A stretch of DNA of 64,000 nucleotides from Mucilaginibacter gossypiicola (lineage in GTDB: Bacteria; Bacteroidota; Bacteroidia; Sphingobacteriales; Sphingobacteriaceae): assembly GCF_900110105.1 (NCBI RefSeq), contig NZ_FOCL01000002.1, positions 310,001 through 374,000 of the forward strand. Direction: 5' to 3'. Made by a program: the position numbers and the translations under genes. Numbering within the stretch: position 1 is the stretch's first letter; every line of letters starts with the position of its first letter. Below, one piece after another: positions 16,979 to 26,597 of the stretch. The notes beneath the pieces were generated by a model. The model saw only the letters and a program-made list of their open reading frames with translations, was not told the origin of the DNA and did not search any database.

Positions 16979-17356
16979 ATGAACACATATAGGTCTAACA
17001 GGCTTTTTAAGGATTGGGTAGTGTTTTTTCTGCTCCTGTATCTTTTTTACGTCTTAACCAATTTGTTTTTCATCCCTAATTATAGCACGGCAACTGCTGC
17101 CATGCTGCCCGTACATGGGATAAGAAGACAAACCATACAAGTTCATCACGACGCACCTGGTTTTATCAATATTGGCGAGAAATCTGTCATAGACGATGAT
17201 CTGCTGAATTTCATCAAATCAGTCCCCGTTTTTTTCCTCATCGCATTCTTCGGGTATCGCTTTCTTCGCATTGAAATGCGAGGGATTGCACGCCCGAGGT
17301 CCGTATTAGCCAACTCACAGCATTCCTACCTTTCTTTTGGTATTTTGAGGATTTGA
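16979..17356 (+). CDS. Small two-helix membrane protein (pair with 24.4 kb gene)
   Basis: 125 residues with two hydrophobic segments (about 14-32 and 80-96), an intervening extracytoplasmic loop containing NIGEKSVIDDDLLNF, and a C-terminus ending in SQHSYLSFGILRI. A protein encoded at 24446-24826 has the same layout and a matching end (LQHTYLTHCNFRI), so they are distant members of one small family. I do not know the family. No operon partner is evident. ATG 16979 has no Shine-Dalgarno. Confidence 0.6.
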   Translation: MNTYRSNRLFKDWVVFFLLLYLFYVLTNLFFIPNYSTATAAMLPVHGIRRQTIQVHHDAPGFINIGEKSVIDDDLLNFIKSVPVFFLIAFFGYRFLRIEMRGIARPRSVLANSQHSYLSFGILRI

Positions 17357-17491
17357 TAAGTAATCAAGATTGATTTTCGAGTTGATGGCTTCTTTGCCAT
17401 CTTCCGCCGCTTTTTCCTGACCCAAGGTCAGCGGAACAGGTTCGTCCTTTATTGTAAACTCAAATCTTCATTACCAAAAGAAAATTCACTC

Positions 17492-18028
17492 ATGAAATCT
17501 ATAAAGTCAGGCTTCTTGCCCGTTCTCCTGTTGTTCGCAATAATTGCATTACAAGCATGTAAAGCGAAAAAGTTAGTTCAGAAACCCATACCGCCAACAG
17601 AAACTGCAATCGCAGCTCCGAGTGTGCAGCCGAAACCAAAGCCTGTTACGGAAGCGAAACCTCCGGTTCCTCCTGTAAAAAAAGAGGATCTTAATATAGA
17701 TGCTGTTAAAATTCAGTTTGACTTTAATTCCAGCGTTTTACGCACCGGTTCTTACGGCATACTGGATCAGGCGGCATCGGCCATAAAGGCGAATCCCAGC
17801 GTTACCTATCAGTTGAACGGCTATGCTTCCATAGAAGGAACACCAGAACATAATATGATATTGTCAAAAGACAGGGCGAACGCCGTTAAAACCTACCTGG
17901 TTAACGCTGGGGTAAGTCCGGCCAATCTGAAAGTCAAAGGATTCGGTACGCGCAATCCCGTGGCGGATAATAATACCGAGACCGGAAGGGAGCTGAATCG
18001 TCGCGTCGAAATCAAAACAAAATATTAA
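17492..18028 (+). CDS. OmpA-like peptidoglycan-associated lipoprotein
   Basis: 178 residues: signal peptide with lipobox (LQAC, Cys23), a Pro/Lys-rich spacer (about 30-70), then a complete OmpA C-terminal domain: IQFDFNSSVLRTGSYGILD, YQLNGYASIEGTPEHNM, LSKDRANAVKTYLVNAGV and NRRVEIKTKY. The domain binds peptidoglycan (diaminopimelate-contacting D and R residues are present) and the lipid anchor places it in the outer membrane, where it tethers the envelope to the wall. It is probably transcribed with the next gene, 4 to 217 bases downstream depending on that start. Confidence 0.9.
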   Translation: MKSIKSGFLPVLLLFAIIALQACKAKKLVQKPIPPTETAIAAPSVQPKPKPVTEAKPPVPPVKKEDLNIDAVKIQFDFNSSVLRTGSYGILDQAASAIKANPSVTYQLNGYASIEGTPEHNMILSKDRANAVKTYLVNAGVSPANLKVKGFGTRNPVADNNTETGRELNRRVEIKTKY

Positions 18029-18244
18029 AAGATGTTTTCGGCACGAACCCGCTATTCGGCAGGTCATCAAAAGCGGCGGAATAGCGGGATCCCAACAGTT
18101 TATATCCGGGGGGATATTACTAATTTTTTTAAAGCTAATGCTATGTTTAAATACTTGCAACAAATTTTCAGGCCAGCTTATTCAGCAAAACACCCCGTTA
18201 ATTTACCGGACCGGTGCATTCCTTTTTCCTTGAAAAAGTTCAGC

Positions 18245-19783
18245 ATGCCCTCTGCTATACTGGCAATTTTCTTCATTTGTTTTCCTGGGATCTCCTTCGC
18301 CCACGGGTTTAAATTTAAGCTGAAGAATACATCAAAAACCGATGTTGCTGTATTTTATAAGGTCAGTAAAAAATCAGGATCAGCTAAAATTAAAGCGCTG
18401 ATGAACCTGAAACCAGGCGAGGAAAAATTGAAGGATATCAAAGTAGATAAGGAGGATACGGTGGCCTTTTATGGACAGGATACTGAAAACAATACCTCCG
18501 TGATGATCAAAAAGGACTATAATTCCCTGGAGAAAAACAAAGACGGGGTTTGCTATGTGCCTATTATAGTTCCGCAGAAAGAAAGCTCCAATTTCGAATC
18601 GCTGGATGGTCTCAGCGTAAAGCTGGAACATAATAAAGTGCTTAGTTTTCTGCTGAAAATGGATTCGACCTCTATGAGCAGCCTCTCCATGCTGGAAAAT
18701 AACTTTCAGAATATTTACCCGCTGGGCACTTTTATTTTTGTAGATACGAAAACCAACCGGTTGTTGCTTCCCCCCTTAGAGCCATCGTTCTGGAACAGCA
18801 ATGAAACTTACCTGACGATCCAGGATAGCCTTTACGCCATGGTCAATGCAGAACACAGGGGCATGGCCAATGCACAGGTCGCCTATTTCGTTGCAAAAAT
18901 GTTCGATTCTTTACGGGTTAACAATACGGCCGAACTCGAATTCAAAGCCCGGCTTTCCCTGTTAAGATGGAAACCAACGCCCAGTGCCAATATTTACCAG
19001 GTATTTAATGACAAAGCTGTGCAGGGCTTTCTCCAGAATTGCTATGCCCAGATCGATAATCCTGACGTGGAATACCAGCGGTACCGGCTTTATTTCCTTT
19101 CGTCCTATGAGCGGATAGATGACCTGGAAATATTCGGAAAACAGTATTATAACTTTGGTAACGAAACGGACTTGTCTTTGGGTAATATCGCCCAGGTATT
19201 CAGTACCAGCCTTGGTGTAATGTATACCAAAAACAAGACATTGAGTAACTATTATTCTGTCCAGGGAGCGGTTTTACGGACCAAAGCCTACGACTTCACT
19301 TCCCAATTGTTTAACGGCTTTAAAAATAACGTCAAGAGTAAGATCATTGCCAGTACCTATGCCAACCAGAACAAGATCATCGCGGCAATCGTCGATGAAT
19401 ATAAAAGCCTGGTAGCCTACAACCCCGATCCGATAAGGTTAAGCCTCCAGGCGATTGATCCAAAAGATGCGAATCCATCGCTGGTGCCGATACAAACGAC
19501 GATCAGCAACCTGTCACCTTATACCTTACTACCGGCTGATACCACCAAACAGGCATCGGCAATAGCCAATAACTATAAGATCGATACCTATAATAACAAG
19601 GTCAAATTCTATAATTCGCATTTAAAACAGATCAACGACCTGTTTAAGCAGCTGGATCAGACCAACAGCGATCTCGCCAGAATATCACAATCAAATCCGG
19701 ATAAAGGATTCAGCAGCTCTGTAAATGCCCCGGGCCTGATTAAAGAAATTGAAGTGAACAGCCAGATTGTGCGGAAAGAGTAG
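18245..19783 (+). CDS. Large exported hypothetical protein
   Basis: The frame is open from 18032, but ATG 18245 gives a clean signal peptide (MPSAILAIFFICFPGISFAHG) and a 512-residue protein; ATG 18143 would give 546. The mature N-terminus (about 20-150) is a beta-rich domain with FKFKLKNTSKTDVAVFYKV. The rest is mainly helical with many Asn/Gln and a coiled C-terminal end. I do not recognise a family. It follows the OmpA-like lipoprotein on the same strand, which suggests a periplasmic or outer-membrane role. Confidence 0.7.
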   Translation: MPSAILAIFFICFPGISFAHGFKFKLKNTSKTDVAVFYKVSKKSGSAKIKALMNLKPGEEKLKDIKVDKEDTVAFYGQDTENNTSVMIKKDYNSLEKNKDGVCYVPIIVPQKESSNFESLDGLSVKLEHNKVLSFLLKMDSTSMSSLSMLENNFQNIYPLGTFIFVDTKTNRLLLPPLEPSFWNSNETYLTIQDSLYAMVNAEHRGMANAQVAYFVAKMFDSLRVNNTAELEFKARLSLLRWKPTPSANIYQVFNDKAVQGFLQNCYAQIDNPDVEYQRYRLYFLSSYERIDDLEIFGKQYYNFGNETDLSLGNIAQVFSTSLGVMYTKNKTLSNYYSVQGAVLRTKAYDFTSQLFNGFKNNVKSKIIASTYANQNKIIAAIVDEYKSLVAYNPDPIRLSLQAIDPKDANPSLVPIQTTISNLSPYTLLPADTTKQASAIANNYKIDTYNNKVKFYNSHLKQINDLFKQLDQTNSDLARISQSNPDKGFSSSVNAPGLIKEIEVNSQIVRKE

Positions 19784-19841
19784 GCAGCGTTTTCCGGGTA
19801 CACTTTATTAACAAACAAATTCATCATTAAATAAAATCATT

Positions 19842-20084
19842 ATGAAAAACTTCAGTATCGTATTAGCAATAGCAGGCATGCTGCTATTTATAGTTCCTAA
19901 TTTCTTTTATCGCAATACCGTTAATGCGGTTGACAGTGGAGGCTCTACAGAAATTGTCACCTATCCTGACGGCACCTGGACCAATAAATTGCCGGTCTTT
20001 TTTGGGGCGGCAATGATAGGCATTGCCATCGTGTTTTATGTAGCTTCCCGCCCGGTGGTAAAAAAGAACGGGGCTTTGTTGTAG
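19842..20084 (+). CDS. Small two-helix membrane protein
   Basis: 80 residues with hydrophobic segments at about 5-21 and 52-69, and a short extracytoplasmic loop (NTVNAVDSGGSTEIVTYPDG) between them. It lies 58 bases downstream of the large exported protein and in the same direction. No family recognised. The topology and coding-like composition support a real gene. Confidence 0.6.
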   Translation: MKNFSIVLAIAGMLLFIVPNFFYRNTVNAVDSGGSTEIVTYPDGTWTNKLPVFFGAAMIGIAIVFYVASRPVVKKNGALL

Positions 20085-20218
20085 ATGAAGTGGAAGTTGC
20101 GGATCGGTTAAGAAATCGTCCTGCTGTAGCTTCATAAAAAAGGATAGGCGTTCATCACGCCTGCCCTTTTATTGTTATTAAGGATTTTCATCAACTCATG
20201 AATTTTATTCATGGGTTG

Positions 20219-22063
20219 TTACGAATACGCTTTCAGTAATTGCCGGTAGCGATTCAGAATTCCGGATTTAGAGATATATCCAACGAATCTGCCGTTTTCA
20301 ACAACCGGCAAGTTCCAGGTATTCGTCTCGTCGAATTTTTTGATAATTTCCCGCACCTCGTCGTTTAGGTCTATAAGTACCGGCGGGGTAGTCATGACGC
20401 TTTGAATGCTCAGCTCATGGTAGCGATCCTTGTTAAACATCACCGGCCGGATATCGTCAAGCCTGACGATACCTTCCAGCAAATGATCCTTGTTGATCAC
20501 AGCTATAAAATTCTTTTTCCCCGTGCGGACCAGCTCGATGAGTTCATGGAATGAAGCATGGATATCGATCTCCTGGATATCTTTATCGATCAGATCAGCG
20601 GTGTGGAGTAGCAACAGCAGGTTCTGGTCATGCTCTCTGGTAAATATTTTCCCATCTGCTGCCAACTGTTTCAGGTCAGGAGAGATCGCGGAAAACCGCT
20701 TTGCGATTAAAAAAGATATGACGGAAACGATCATTAAAGGAATGAAAAGATCATAACCCGTACTCGACTCCGCGATCAGGAATATGGCGGTTAGCGGCGC
20801 ATATAAAACACCGCTCATCACCCCGGCCATGCCTACGATGACCAGGTTCGTAGTCGGTACGTTGGGAATACCCAATTGTGTACATAGCAGCGCCATAAAA
20901 TAACCGACTGTCCCCCCGGCAAATAATGCCGGCGCAAAATTACCGCCGTTCCCGCCACCATAAATGGTGATCGATGTAGCGAAAGCCTTCAAAAGGCAAA
21001 CCAGGCCGAGGAACAACAATATGAACCATTCGTGAAACGTGAAATATTTGAAAAAGCTTAGCGCAACGATGGATTCGATTTGGCCCGTTGCCAGCCCTTT
21101 AATGGTAGAATAGCCTTCCCCGAATAGCGGCGGAAATAAGACGCACATTACCGAAAGAAGGACTCCTGCTATCAAAGCCTTTTGCAGCCTGCTTCTTTTC
21201 ATATGTTTGAACTGGTGCTCTACCCATTGCGACACGACGACAAAATAGCGGGCATACAGGCCGCAAAGTATCCCCAACAATAAATAGAAGGGAATATTCC
21301 TGTAGTTAAATGCATGCCTCAACTGGAATTGAAATAAAGCTTCCTCATTAAGAATGATCCTGGATATAAGGCTACCGCAAACTGCTGCCAAAACCAGTGG
21401 AATAAAGTCGGTAAATACAACCCCGGTAAGCAGGATCTCAAAAGCGAACATCATACCCGCAATAGGGGCGTTGAATGCGGAAGCGATACCTGCTGTAGCG
21501 CCAGCCGCCAGTAACAAGGTCCGGTCTTTATAATCCAGTTTATAGGTTCTCGCAAAATTAGATCCGATAGCTGAACCGGTAACCGCAATCGGGCTTTCCA
21601 GGCCGGCAGAACCACCCAGCCCCACGGTTATCGCGCTCTGCACGATCTGGGAATACATCTTTACCGGCGAAACCATGCTGGAGTTTTGCGCGATCTCATA
21701 CAAAATCGCCGGAATGCCTTTCCGGTCATTTCCCCGGTAAATGTAAAGTACGACCAATGTGGTCAGCACGATCCCTAATAAAGGGAATACCAGGTAAAAA
21801 AAGATCTGTTGCTCAAATTGAAATTTAGAGGTAATTACGGTATGAATATAGTGCACCAGCATTTTTAAAGCCACACCGGCCAAGCCGGCCGTGCAGCCAA
21901 CGAGAATCCCCGATAAAATCAGAAAATGGCTGTGCGAAATGTAATTGCGGACCCAAAGCAAAATGATCTCGTAGCTTCTAAGCCTACGAACACTTGTTGC
22001 TTTAAAATCCCGCTGAAATTTCAAAAAATCGTGTAAATGTCGTAACCTGCTGTATTTACTCAA
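20219..22063 (-). CDS. ClC-family chloride channel/transporter with C-terminal CBS domains
   Basis: 614 residues. The membrane part carries the ClC signatures GSAGLESPIAVTGSAIG (anion-binding loop of the GxxGxEGP type, with E-S-P at the gate), GNGGNFAPALFAGG and a later PLTAIFLIAESS segment. The C-terminal ~120 residues hold two CBS-type repeats ending in WNLPVVENGRFVGYIS. The gating glutamate is present (GLESP), which allows exchange as well as channel activity. The gene overlaps the upstream response regulator by four bases, so chloride/pH handling may be linked to a phosphorelay. It lies among Na+/H+ antiporters, consistent with pH or salt homeostasis. Confidence 0.93.
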   Translation of the reverse strand: MSKYSRLRHLHDFLKFQRDFKATSVRRLRSYEIILLWVRNYISHSHFLILSGILVGCTAGLAGVALKMLVHYIHTVITSKFQFEQQIFFYLVFPLLGIVLTTLVVLYIYRGNDRKGIPAILYEIAQNSSMVSPVKMYSQIVQSAITVGLGGSAGLESPIAVTGSAIGSNFARTYKLDYKDRTLLLAAGATAGIASAFNAPIAGMMFAFEILLTGVVFTDFIPLVLAAVCGSLISRIILNEEALFQFQLRHAFNYRNIPFYLLLGILCGLYARYFVVVSQWVEHQFKHMKRSRLQKALIAGVLLSVMCVLFPPLFGEGYSTIKGLATGQIESIVALSFFKYFTFHEWFILLFLGLVCLLKAFATSITIYGGGNGGNFAPALFAGGTVGYFMALLCTQLGIPNVPTTNLVIVGMAGVMSGVLYAPLTAIFLIAESSTGYDLFIPLMIVSVISFLIAKRFSAISPDLKQLAADGKIFTREHDQNLLLLLHTADLIDKDIQEIDIHASFHELIELVRTGKKNFIAVINKDHLLEGIVRLDDIRPVMFNKDRYHELSIQSVMTTPPVLIDLNDEVREIIKKFDETNTWNLPVVENGRFVGYISKSGILNRYRQLLKAYS

Positions 22064-22458
22064 GGTGTACCTCCGATACTTTTTCGATCATAAAGATTTG
22101 TTCTGATTTTTGATAAAAAATCGTGTATGTTAAATGGTTTACTAATATAATCATCTGCATAACAATATTTTGCTATCGATTCTATATCAGGTTCGGCTGA
22201 AATTAATATAACCGGTAAGCTCCTGGTATCCGCATGGGTTTTGAGCTTTAAACAAATTTTTGCCCCCGCTTGTGCAGCACCATGCATCCGCAGGTCAATC
22301 AATAACAAATCAGGTAAAATCTCGTGTAGCGAATCCGCTTCTTTACCATCTGCAGAGGTTACAATCTGATACCCTTCTGCCGTAAGGATATAAGATAACA
22401 ATTCGAGTATATCCGGGTCATCATCGATGACTAATATTTTATGTTCATGAGCAGGCAT
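22060..22458 (-). CDS. Single-domain response regulator (CheY-like)
   Basis: 132 residues, receiver domain only: acidic pair DDDPD near residues 12-16, phospho-acceptor D in LLLIDLRMHG (near 55), the T/S position as ILISAEP and conserved K in DDYISKPF. There is no output domain, so it should act through protein contact, like CheY or Spo0F. Its stop overlaps the ClC start, implying coupled expression. A partner kinase is not adjacent. Confidence 0.93.
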   Translation of the reverse strand: MPAHEHKILVIDDDPDILELLSYILTAEGYQIVTSADGKEADSLHEILPDLLLIDLRMHGAAQAGAKICLKLKTHADTRSLPVILISAEPDIESIAKYCYADDYISKPFNIHDFLSKIRTNLYDRKSIGGTP

Positions 22459-22526
22459 GTGGATGGTTTTTAATGCAGCAGACCCATTTATTTCGGACCT
22501 GCTGCAACAATAATATGATCTGTTAT

Positions 22527-24227
22527 CTATTTACCCTTATTATCAGAAGCATCTTTTTTGGCCAGGTAGGCCTTGGCTTGTTTGTTATCAGGATAGATTT
22601 CACTTGCCTTTTTGAAGTTCTCCGTAGCCTTATTATCGTCTTTCTCCTTATAGTCATAATAAGCTCCTAAATAGGCATAGGCCTCGCCCAGGTTTTTCTT
22701 TGTCCTTTCGTCTGTAGGTGGGGTTACTGTTTCCAGCGCGATGTACTGCTCATATAGAGGCTTGGCAAGCCCTTCGATATTATTCCGGTCTTTTTCTTCC
22801 AGGTCCTTGATCCTTGCACGGTACAACAGAACATCCCCGACAGGTTTTGCAACTGTCTTTTGTTGAATATAACTAAAGGCTGAATCCGCTTTGGCCAACA
22901 AGGTTGAATCAGGCTTAACACCGTCTTTATTGCCGGTTGAATTGTAATACTGGTTGCTGTAGCCATAATAATAGCTCATTCCCTCGCGGAAATATTCAGT
23001 AAGCTTCACATGATGGCTATGTTCTATATATTTTTTATAGGCATCCCCAGCCTCAACATATTTCTTTTTGGTGTACAGAGAAGTGGCTATATCATTATAA
23101 GCCTCGTCAAATGTACTATCCAGGGCTATCGCTTTATTTAAGTTTAGGATACCCAATGAATCCTGATTTGTTTTTAGCTGTAACCGGCCCAGGTATAAAT
23201 AATCCCGCGGAATGATGCGTTTGGCATCCGCTTCTCTGATGAATTTATTTAATGCATCTAAACCCGCCTGGTAGTTCTTGTTTTCATACCCGGCGTACCC
23301 CAGGTATCTGTAAATGCGCAGATTTGATTTACTGGATTTAGCCAGATCATTCGCTACCTGTTCCAGCGCTGTATAATCTCCGGCCTGGATCAGGAAATCC
23401 GCATAGCGCATTTCTGATTCTGCTGAACGATCCGTTAGATCAAGATATTTTTTATAGTAATCGGCGCCTTCTTTCACTTTTACTGATGCCATTTTGGGAT
23501 CAGTAAGTGCCCATCTCAGATCTGTCTCAGCCAATTCGCGGTAAGCTGGCCCATAATTCGGATTAATGGCTAGAGCATCTTTAAATTTCTGTGTGGCATC
23601 TTCAAAATTATTGGCCTGTTTCCACAGGGAGCCGATGACCACATTGGTTCTTGCCGATTTAGGATCAAGTAGCTGGGCCTGCGAGTAGTTGGAATACGCG
23701 TTGTTGTTATCCAGTTTTGAGTGATAAATATCTCCCAAAGTCAAAAAGTACTCCGGATCTTTTGCACCGAACTTTACTGCTTTGGTCAAGGTGTTCAGCG
23801 CCAGATCAGCTTTTGGATCCGGTTTTAACAAGTATGCTTTGGCTATATAAATATAAGGCTTGTCGTCCTTGCCTGCCAAAGTGCTGGCTTTATCAAAATT
23901 TGATAACATGCTGGCATCATCTTTATCTAATTTGGCAACGATACCTAAACCAACATAATTCAATGCCGATTTAGGGTCTGCCGCAATGCCCTTACTAAAT
24001 ACGGCCTTTGCCGAATCGGGGTAATCCTGCAGTACATACACCCAACCCAAATGAAAATAGTTTTCGTCCTTGGCGGGAGCTGTTGTGATCAGCTGCTGCA
24101 ATTGCGCTTTGGCTTTCTGATATTGTTCCGCATCAATTGCCTTAAGGGCATCAGCCGTAGTTTGTGCAAAACCCGGGGCAATTATAGATAAACAGCCGAA
24201 AAGGCTTAAAATAGTCTTAAGTTTCAT
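22527..24227 (-). CDS. Exported TPR-repeat protein
   Basis: I choose ATG 24227 (MKLKTILSLFGCLSIIAPGFAQ), which gives a signal peptide and 566 residues; the frame extends nine codons further. The protein is a chain of tetratricopeptide repeats, for example YFHLGWVYVLQDYPDSAKAVF, LNYVGLGIVAKL and AYAYLGAYYDYKEKDD, with a basic tail. Such periplasmic TPR proteins act as scaffolds, and the same gene type is frequent and unnamed in Bacteroidota. It is separated from the response regulator by 68 bases with no terminator seen. Confidence 0.88.
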   Translation of the reverse strand: MKLKTILSLFGCLSIIAPGFAQTTADALKAIDAEQYQKAKAQLQQLITTAPAKDENYFHLGWVYVLQDYPDSAKAVFSKGIAADPKSALNYVGLGIVAKLDKDDASMLSNFDKASTLAGKDDKPYIYIAKAYLLKPDPKADLALNTLTKAVKFGAKDPEYFLTLGDIYHSKLDNNNAYSNYSQAQLLDPKSARTNVVIGSLWKQANNFEDATQKFKDALAINPNYGPAYRELAETDLRWALTDPKMASVKVKEGADYYKKYLDLTDRSAESEMRYADFLIQAGDYTALEQVANDLAKSSKSNLRIYRYLGYAGYENKNYQAGLDALNKFIREADAKRIIPRDYLYLGRLQLKTNQDSLGILNLNKAIALDSTFDEAYNDIATSLYTKKKYVEAGDAYKKYIEHSHHVKLTEYFREGMSYYYGYSNQYYNSTGNKDGVKPDSTLLAKADSAFSYIQQKTVAKPVGDVLLYRARIKDLEEKDRNNIEGLAKPLYEQYIALETVTPPTDERTKKNLGEAYAYLGAYYDYKEKDDNKATENFKKASEIYPDNKQAKAYLAKKDASDNKGK

Positions 24228-24445
24228 AATCAATAAATCGTTAAATAGGTACATCCGTTGAACATGCCCGGATGTGACAATAGTAATTCAGATAAAACGG
24301 CAATGATTATCATGAACCTCCCGGAAATGGATATTCGATAAAAAAAGCCTGAAATAACTGTTGCGTTTGCAGGTATTAACCGGGCCGGATGAACCACACG
24401 GATAACCCTGCTAATAGGTTTTTAAAACTGATGAAGAGGTACGAT

Positions 24446-24826
24446 CTAAATCCTGAAATTACAGTGCGTTAGGTAAGTGTGCTGAAGATTATAGAATATG
24501 GTAAATCGGGGAGGAATTATTTTGGATAAGGCGCGGGATGAATAGAAAACCGTAAAGATCAGGAGCAGGCAAACCGGCAGCAGGCGTTGCTTCAACTGTT
24601 CATTTTCCAGGGTGGACTTTTCTATTGCCCGAAAAGAATTATTCCTGTTTAGATGAAAATGCTGGACATGGCTTTTCTCCGCGAAATAGGAGCTGGCTCT
24701 CGGACAGGAGCTTACCGGGTTGTACCGGGGCATATTAAGCACATTAGCAATCGTGGCTAATACGTATACCAGCAAGAAGCACACAATAAGAGGTTTAAAA
24801 AAACAATACGATTTAAATTTTGTCAT
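24446..24826 (-). CDS. Small two-helix membrane protein (pair with 17.0 kb gene)
   Basis: The ATG at 24826 gives 126 residues; the frame opens three codons earlier with GTG. There are two hydrophobic segments (about 13-30 and 83-98), a loop rich in Ser/His/Asn, and the end LQHTYLTHCNFRI, which matches the SQHSYLSFGILRI end of the 16979-17356 protein. Function unknown. It is isolated, with over 300 bases on both sides. Confidence 0.5.
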   Translation of the reverse strand: MTKFKSYCFFKPLIVCFLLVYVLATIANVLNMPRYNPVSSCPRASSYFAEKSHVQHFHLNRNNSFRAIEKSTLENEQLKQRLLPVCLLLIFTVFYSSRALSKIIPPRFTIFYNLQHTYLTHCNFRI

Positions 24827-24835
24827 TAAAATCAC

Positions 24836-25187
24836 ACTTTGCTGGCATCCGGCTAAAAATAACCAGAATAATGTTTGTTGTCAACTAATTCTCAGTTTTT
24901 TCATTAAATCAAAATGACGGCAATTCGGAACAGAGCGGCACAAGCTGCTGTAAAGCAATGGCTTGTGTATTCATTATTGTGAGGCTAAGGCATTTTATCT
25001 ATGGATTAAAACAATTGGGTTGTTTTTTATTCAATTTTTTATATTTAGAAGGAACTGAAATATCATGGTTAACTCTCCCAAAAGTTTTAAGATTTTCCAA
25101 GGGACAGGTACTGTGATTTAATGAGCTGCGTTAAATACCTGTTGTTCCACGCCAACCTTTGTTGGATCCTATATTATTAAAACACTG
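24836..25187. other. AT-rich intergenic region
   Basis: No gene is seen. It contains a TATATTT-containing stretch near 25037-25047 that could be a -7 promoter element reading toward the DUF2147 gene, but the spacing to a TTTG box is not clear. Confidence 0.3.
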
Positions 25188-25652
25188 ATGATTATTTCCC
25201 CTTCGACCAAATATCTGATTTCAACAATTATCTTCTCCCTGTTGGTCATTTTTGCTGCAAACGCACAAGTCGTTCCTCCCAGGGAAAAAATTTGCGGACG
25301 TTGGGAGTCTGCAAATAACACCCTGATCATTACCATTTCATTGATGAAAAACGAGTACAAGGCAGTCATAGACTGGTTTAGCGATACAGAAGGGAAGCCG
25401 CTGGATTACTGGAAAGACAGGCATAACCCTGATCCTAAACTTCGCAACCGCAAAATACATGGTCTAAGTATCCTTAGAAATTTAACTTATCACGCAGATA
25501 CGAAATCATGGGAGGATGGAATGATTTATGACTCCAAGCATGGCAAAGAATGGAACGCATCGGCTTACATTGATGGGCAGGGTCTTCTGCGGGTAAAGGG
25601 ATATTGGCATTTTAAATTTATTGGCCGTACCATGAAGTTCAGGCGGATATAG
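25188..25652 (+). CDS. DUF2147 family exported protein
   Basis: 154 residues: signal peptide (about 1-27, ending NAQVV), then the DUF2147 fold with KICGRWESANNTLIITIS, WKDRHNPDPKLRNRKIHGL and a repeated strand pattern ending RVKGYWHFKFIGRTMKFRRI. The family is a small calycin-like periplasmic barrel of unknown ligand, common in Bacteroidota. The nearest downstream gene is convergent, so it is probably a monocistron. Confidence 0.88.
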   Translation: MIISPSTKYLISTIIFSLLVIFAANAQVVPPREKICGRWESANNTLIITISLMKNEYKAVIDWFSDTEGKPLDYWKDRHNPDPKLRNRKIHGLSILRNLTYHADTKSWEDGMIYDSKHGKEWNASAYIDGQGLLRVKGYWHFKFIGRTMKFRRI

Positions 25653-25677
25653 TTTTTTATTAAAAAGCTATTTCCAC

Positions 25678-26373
25678 TTACATTTTTTCCTTTATTCCCC
25701 TTCTGATCAACCACCAGTTCACCGGGTAGGCGGTGACAAAACCCCAAAGCATGGCAATCTGCATCATGAACCAAAATAAAGGATTGGTAACTGGTATTTT
25801 GTATCCAAAGATCCAGTAAAAGCTTAACGCCATCCAGCCGTACATGCCAACCTGCCAGGCTGTGAGGGAGAGCGCATCTGCCTTTAAAGCCGCTATCAAC
25901 GCAGCTTTTACAGTTAAGTTTTTCATGGGCCTAAGGGCATAATATTGAAAGAGTATGCCAAAGGCAAAAGCCAGTAAAAAATCAATTGTCCATGTCCCGG
26001 CCAGTTTGCTGCCGAAAATGGAAACCGGGACAAAAAACAAAAATGCTTCGGCGAACAGATCACCGACGGTACACCCGCTGCCACAGTGCAGCGCGCCAAT
26101 AGCAACGCTTTGCCAGAATGGTTTATTTGGTATGGATATCGCGGCATCGGTTTCTTCTGCGGTTTTCTTCAGTGTACGCTTTTGCCCGATCTTATAATAA
26201 AAGATCAATGCCAGGGGCCCGGCATATAATGCGGAGATCGGGTAAACATAATTCATGACCATCATCTTTTGTCGATTTCCCCTGATTATATCTGAAAGAA
26301 TGATGAAGGAGCAGATGATACCCGAAGCAATTGAGAGAACGGATAGGAGATGCAAATGTTCGTCGGTTATCAA
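25678..26373 (-). CDS. DUF4396 membrane protein
   Basis: 231 residues starting at TTG 26373; no in-frame ATG lies upstream near the start. Five to six hydrophobic segments surround the conserved GALHCGSGCTVGDLFAEAF motif that marks DUF4396, and the C-terminus is MLWGFVTAYPVNWWLIRRG. The Cys/His-containing motif suggests metal binding or transport, which is inference. It converges on the DUF2147 gene. Confidence 0.85.
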   Translation of the reverse strand: MITDEHLHLLSVLSIASGIICSFIILSDIIRGNRQKMMVMNYVYPISALYAGPLALIFYYKIGQKRTLKKTAEETDAAISIPNKPFWQSVAIGALHCGSGCTVGDLFAEAFLFFVPVSIFGSKLAGTWTIDFLLAFAFGILFQYYALRPMKNLTVKAALIAALKADALSLTAWQVGMYGWMALSFYWIFGYKIPVTNPLFWFMMQIAMLWGFVTAYPVNWWLIRRGIKEKM

Positions 26374-26597
26374 TGCATTAAAGTTTATCTAAGAATTATT
26401 TAACAATCATACTGCATCTTAGTTTGCATTTAACTGCATACAGCGCGACTAACTCCGGTTAATTTGATAATTTAGCTGAAACGAGCAGAGTGAACGCACG
26501 GTATTGTTTAACTGTTAATAAAATCAATTGAAAGTTGGAGACCAGAATGTACTAACACTTACCCCAATTTATCGCGTTGAAATAATGATATGTTCTG

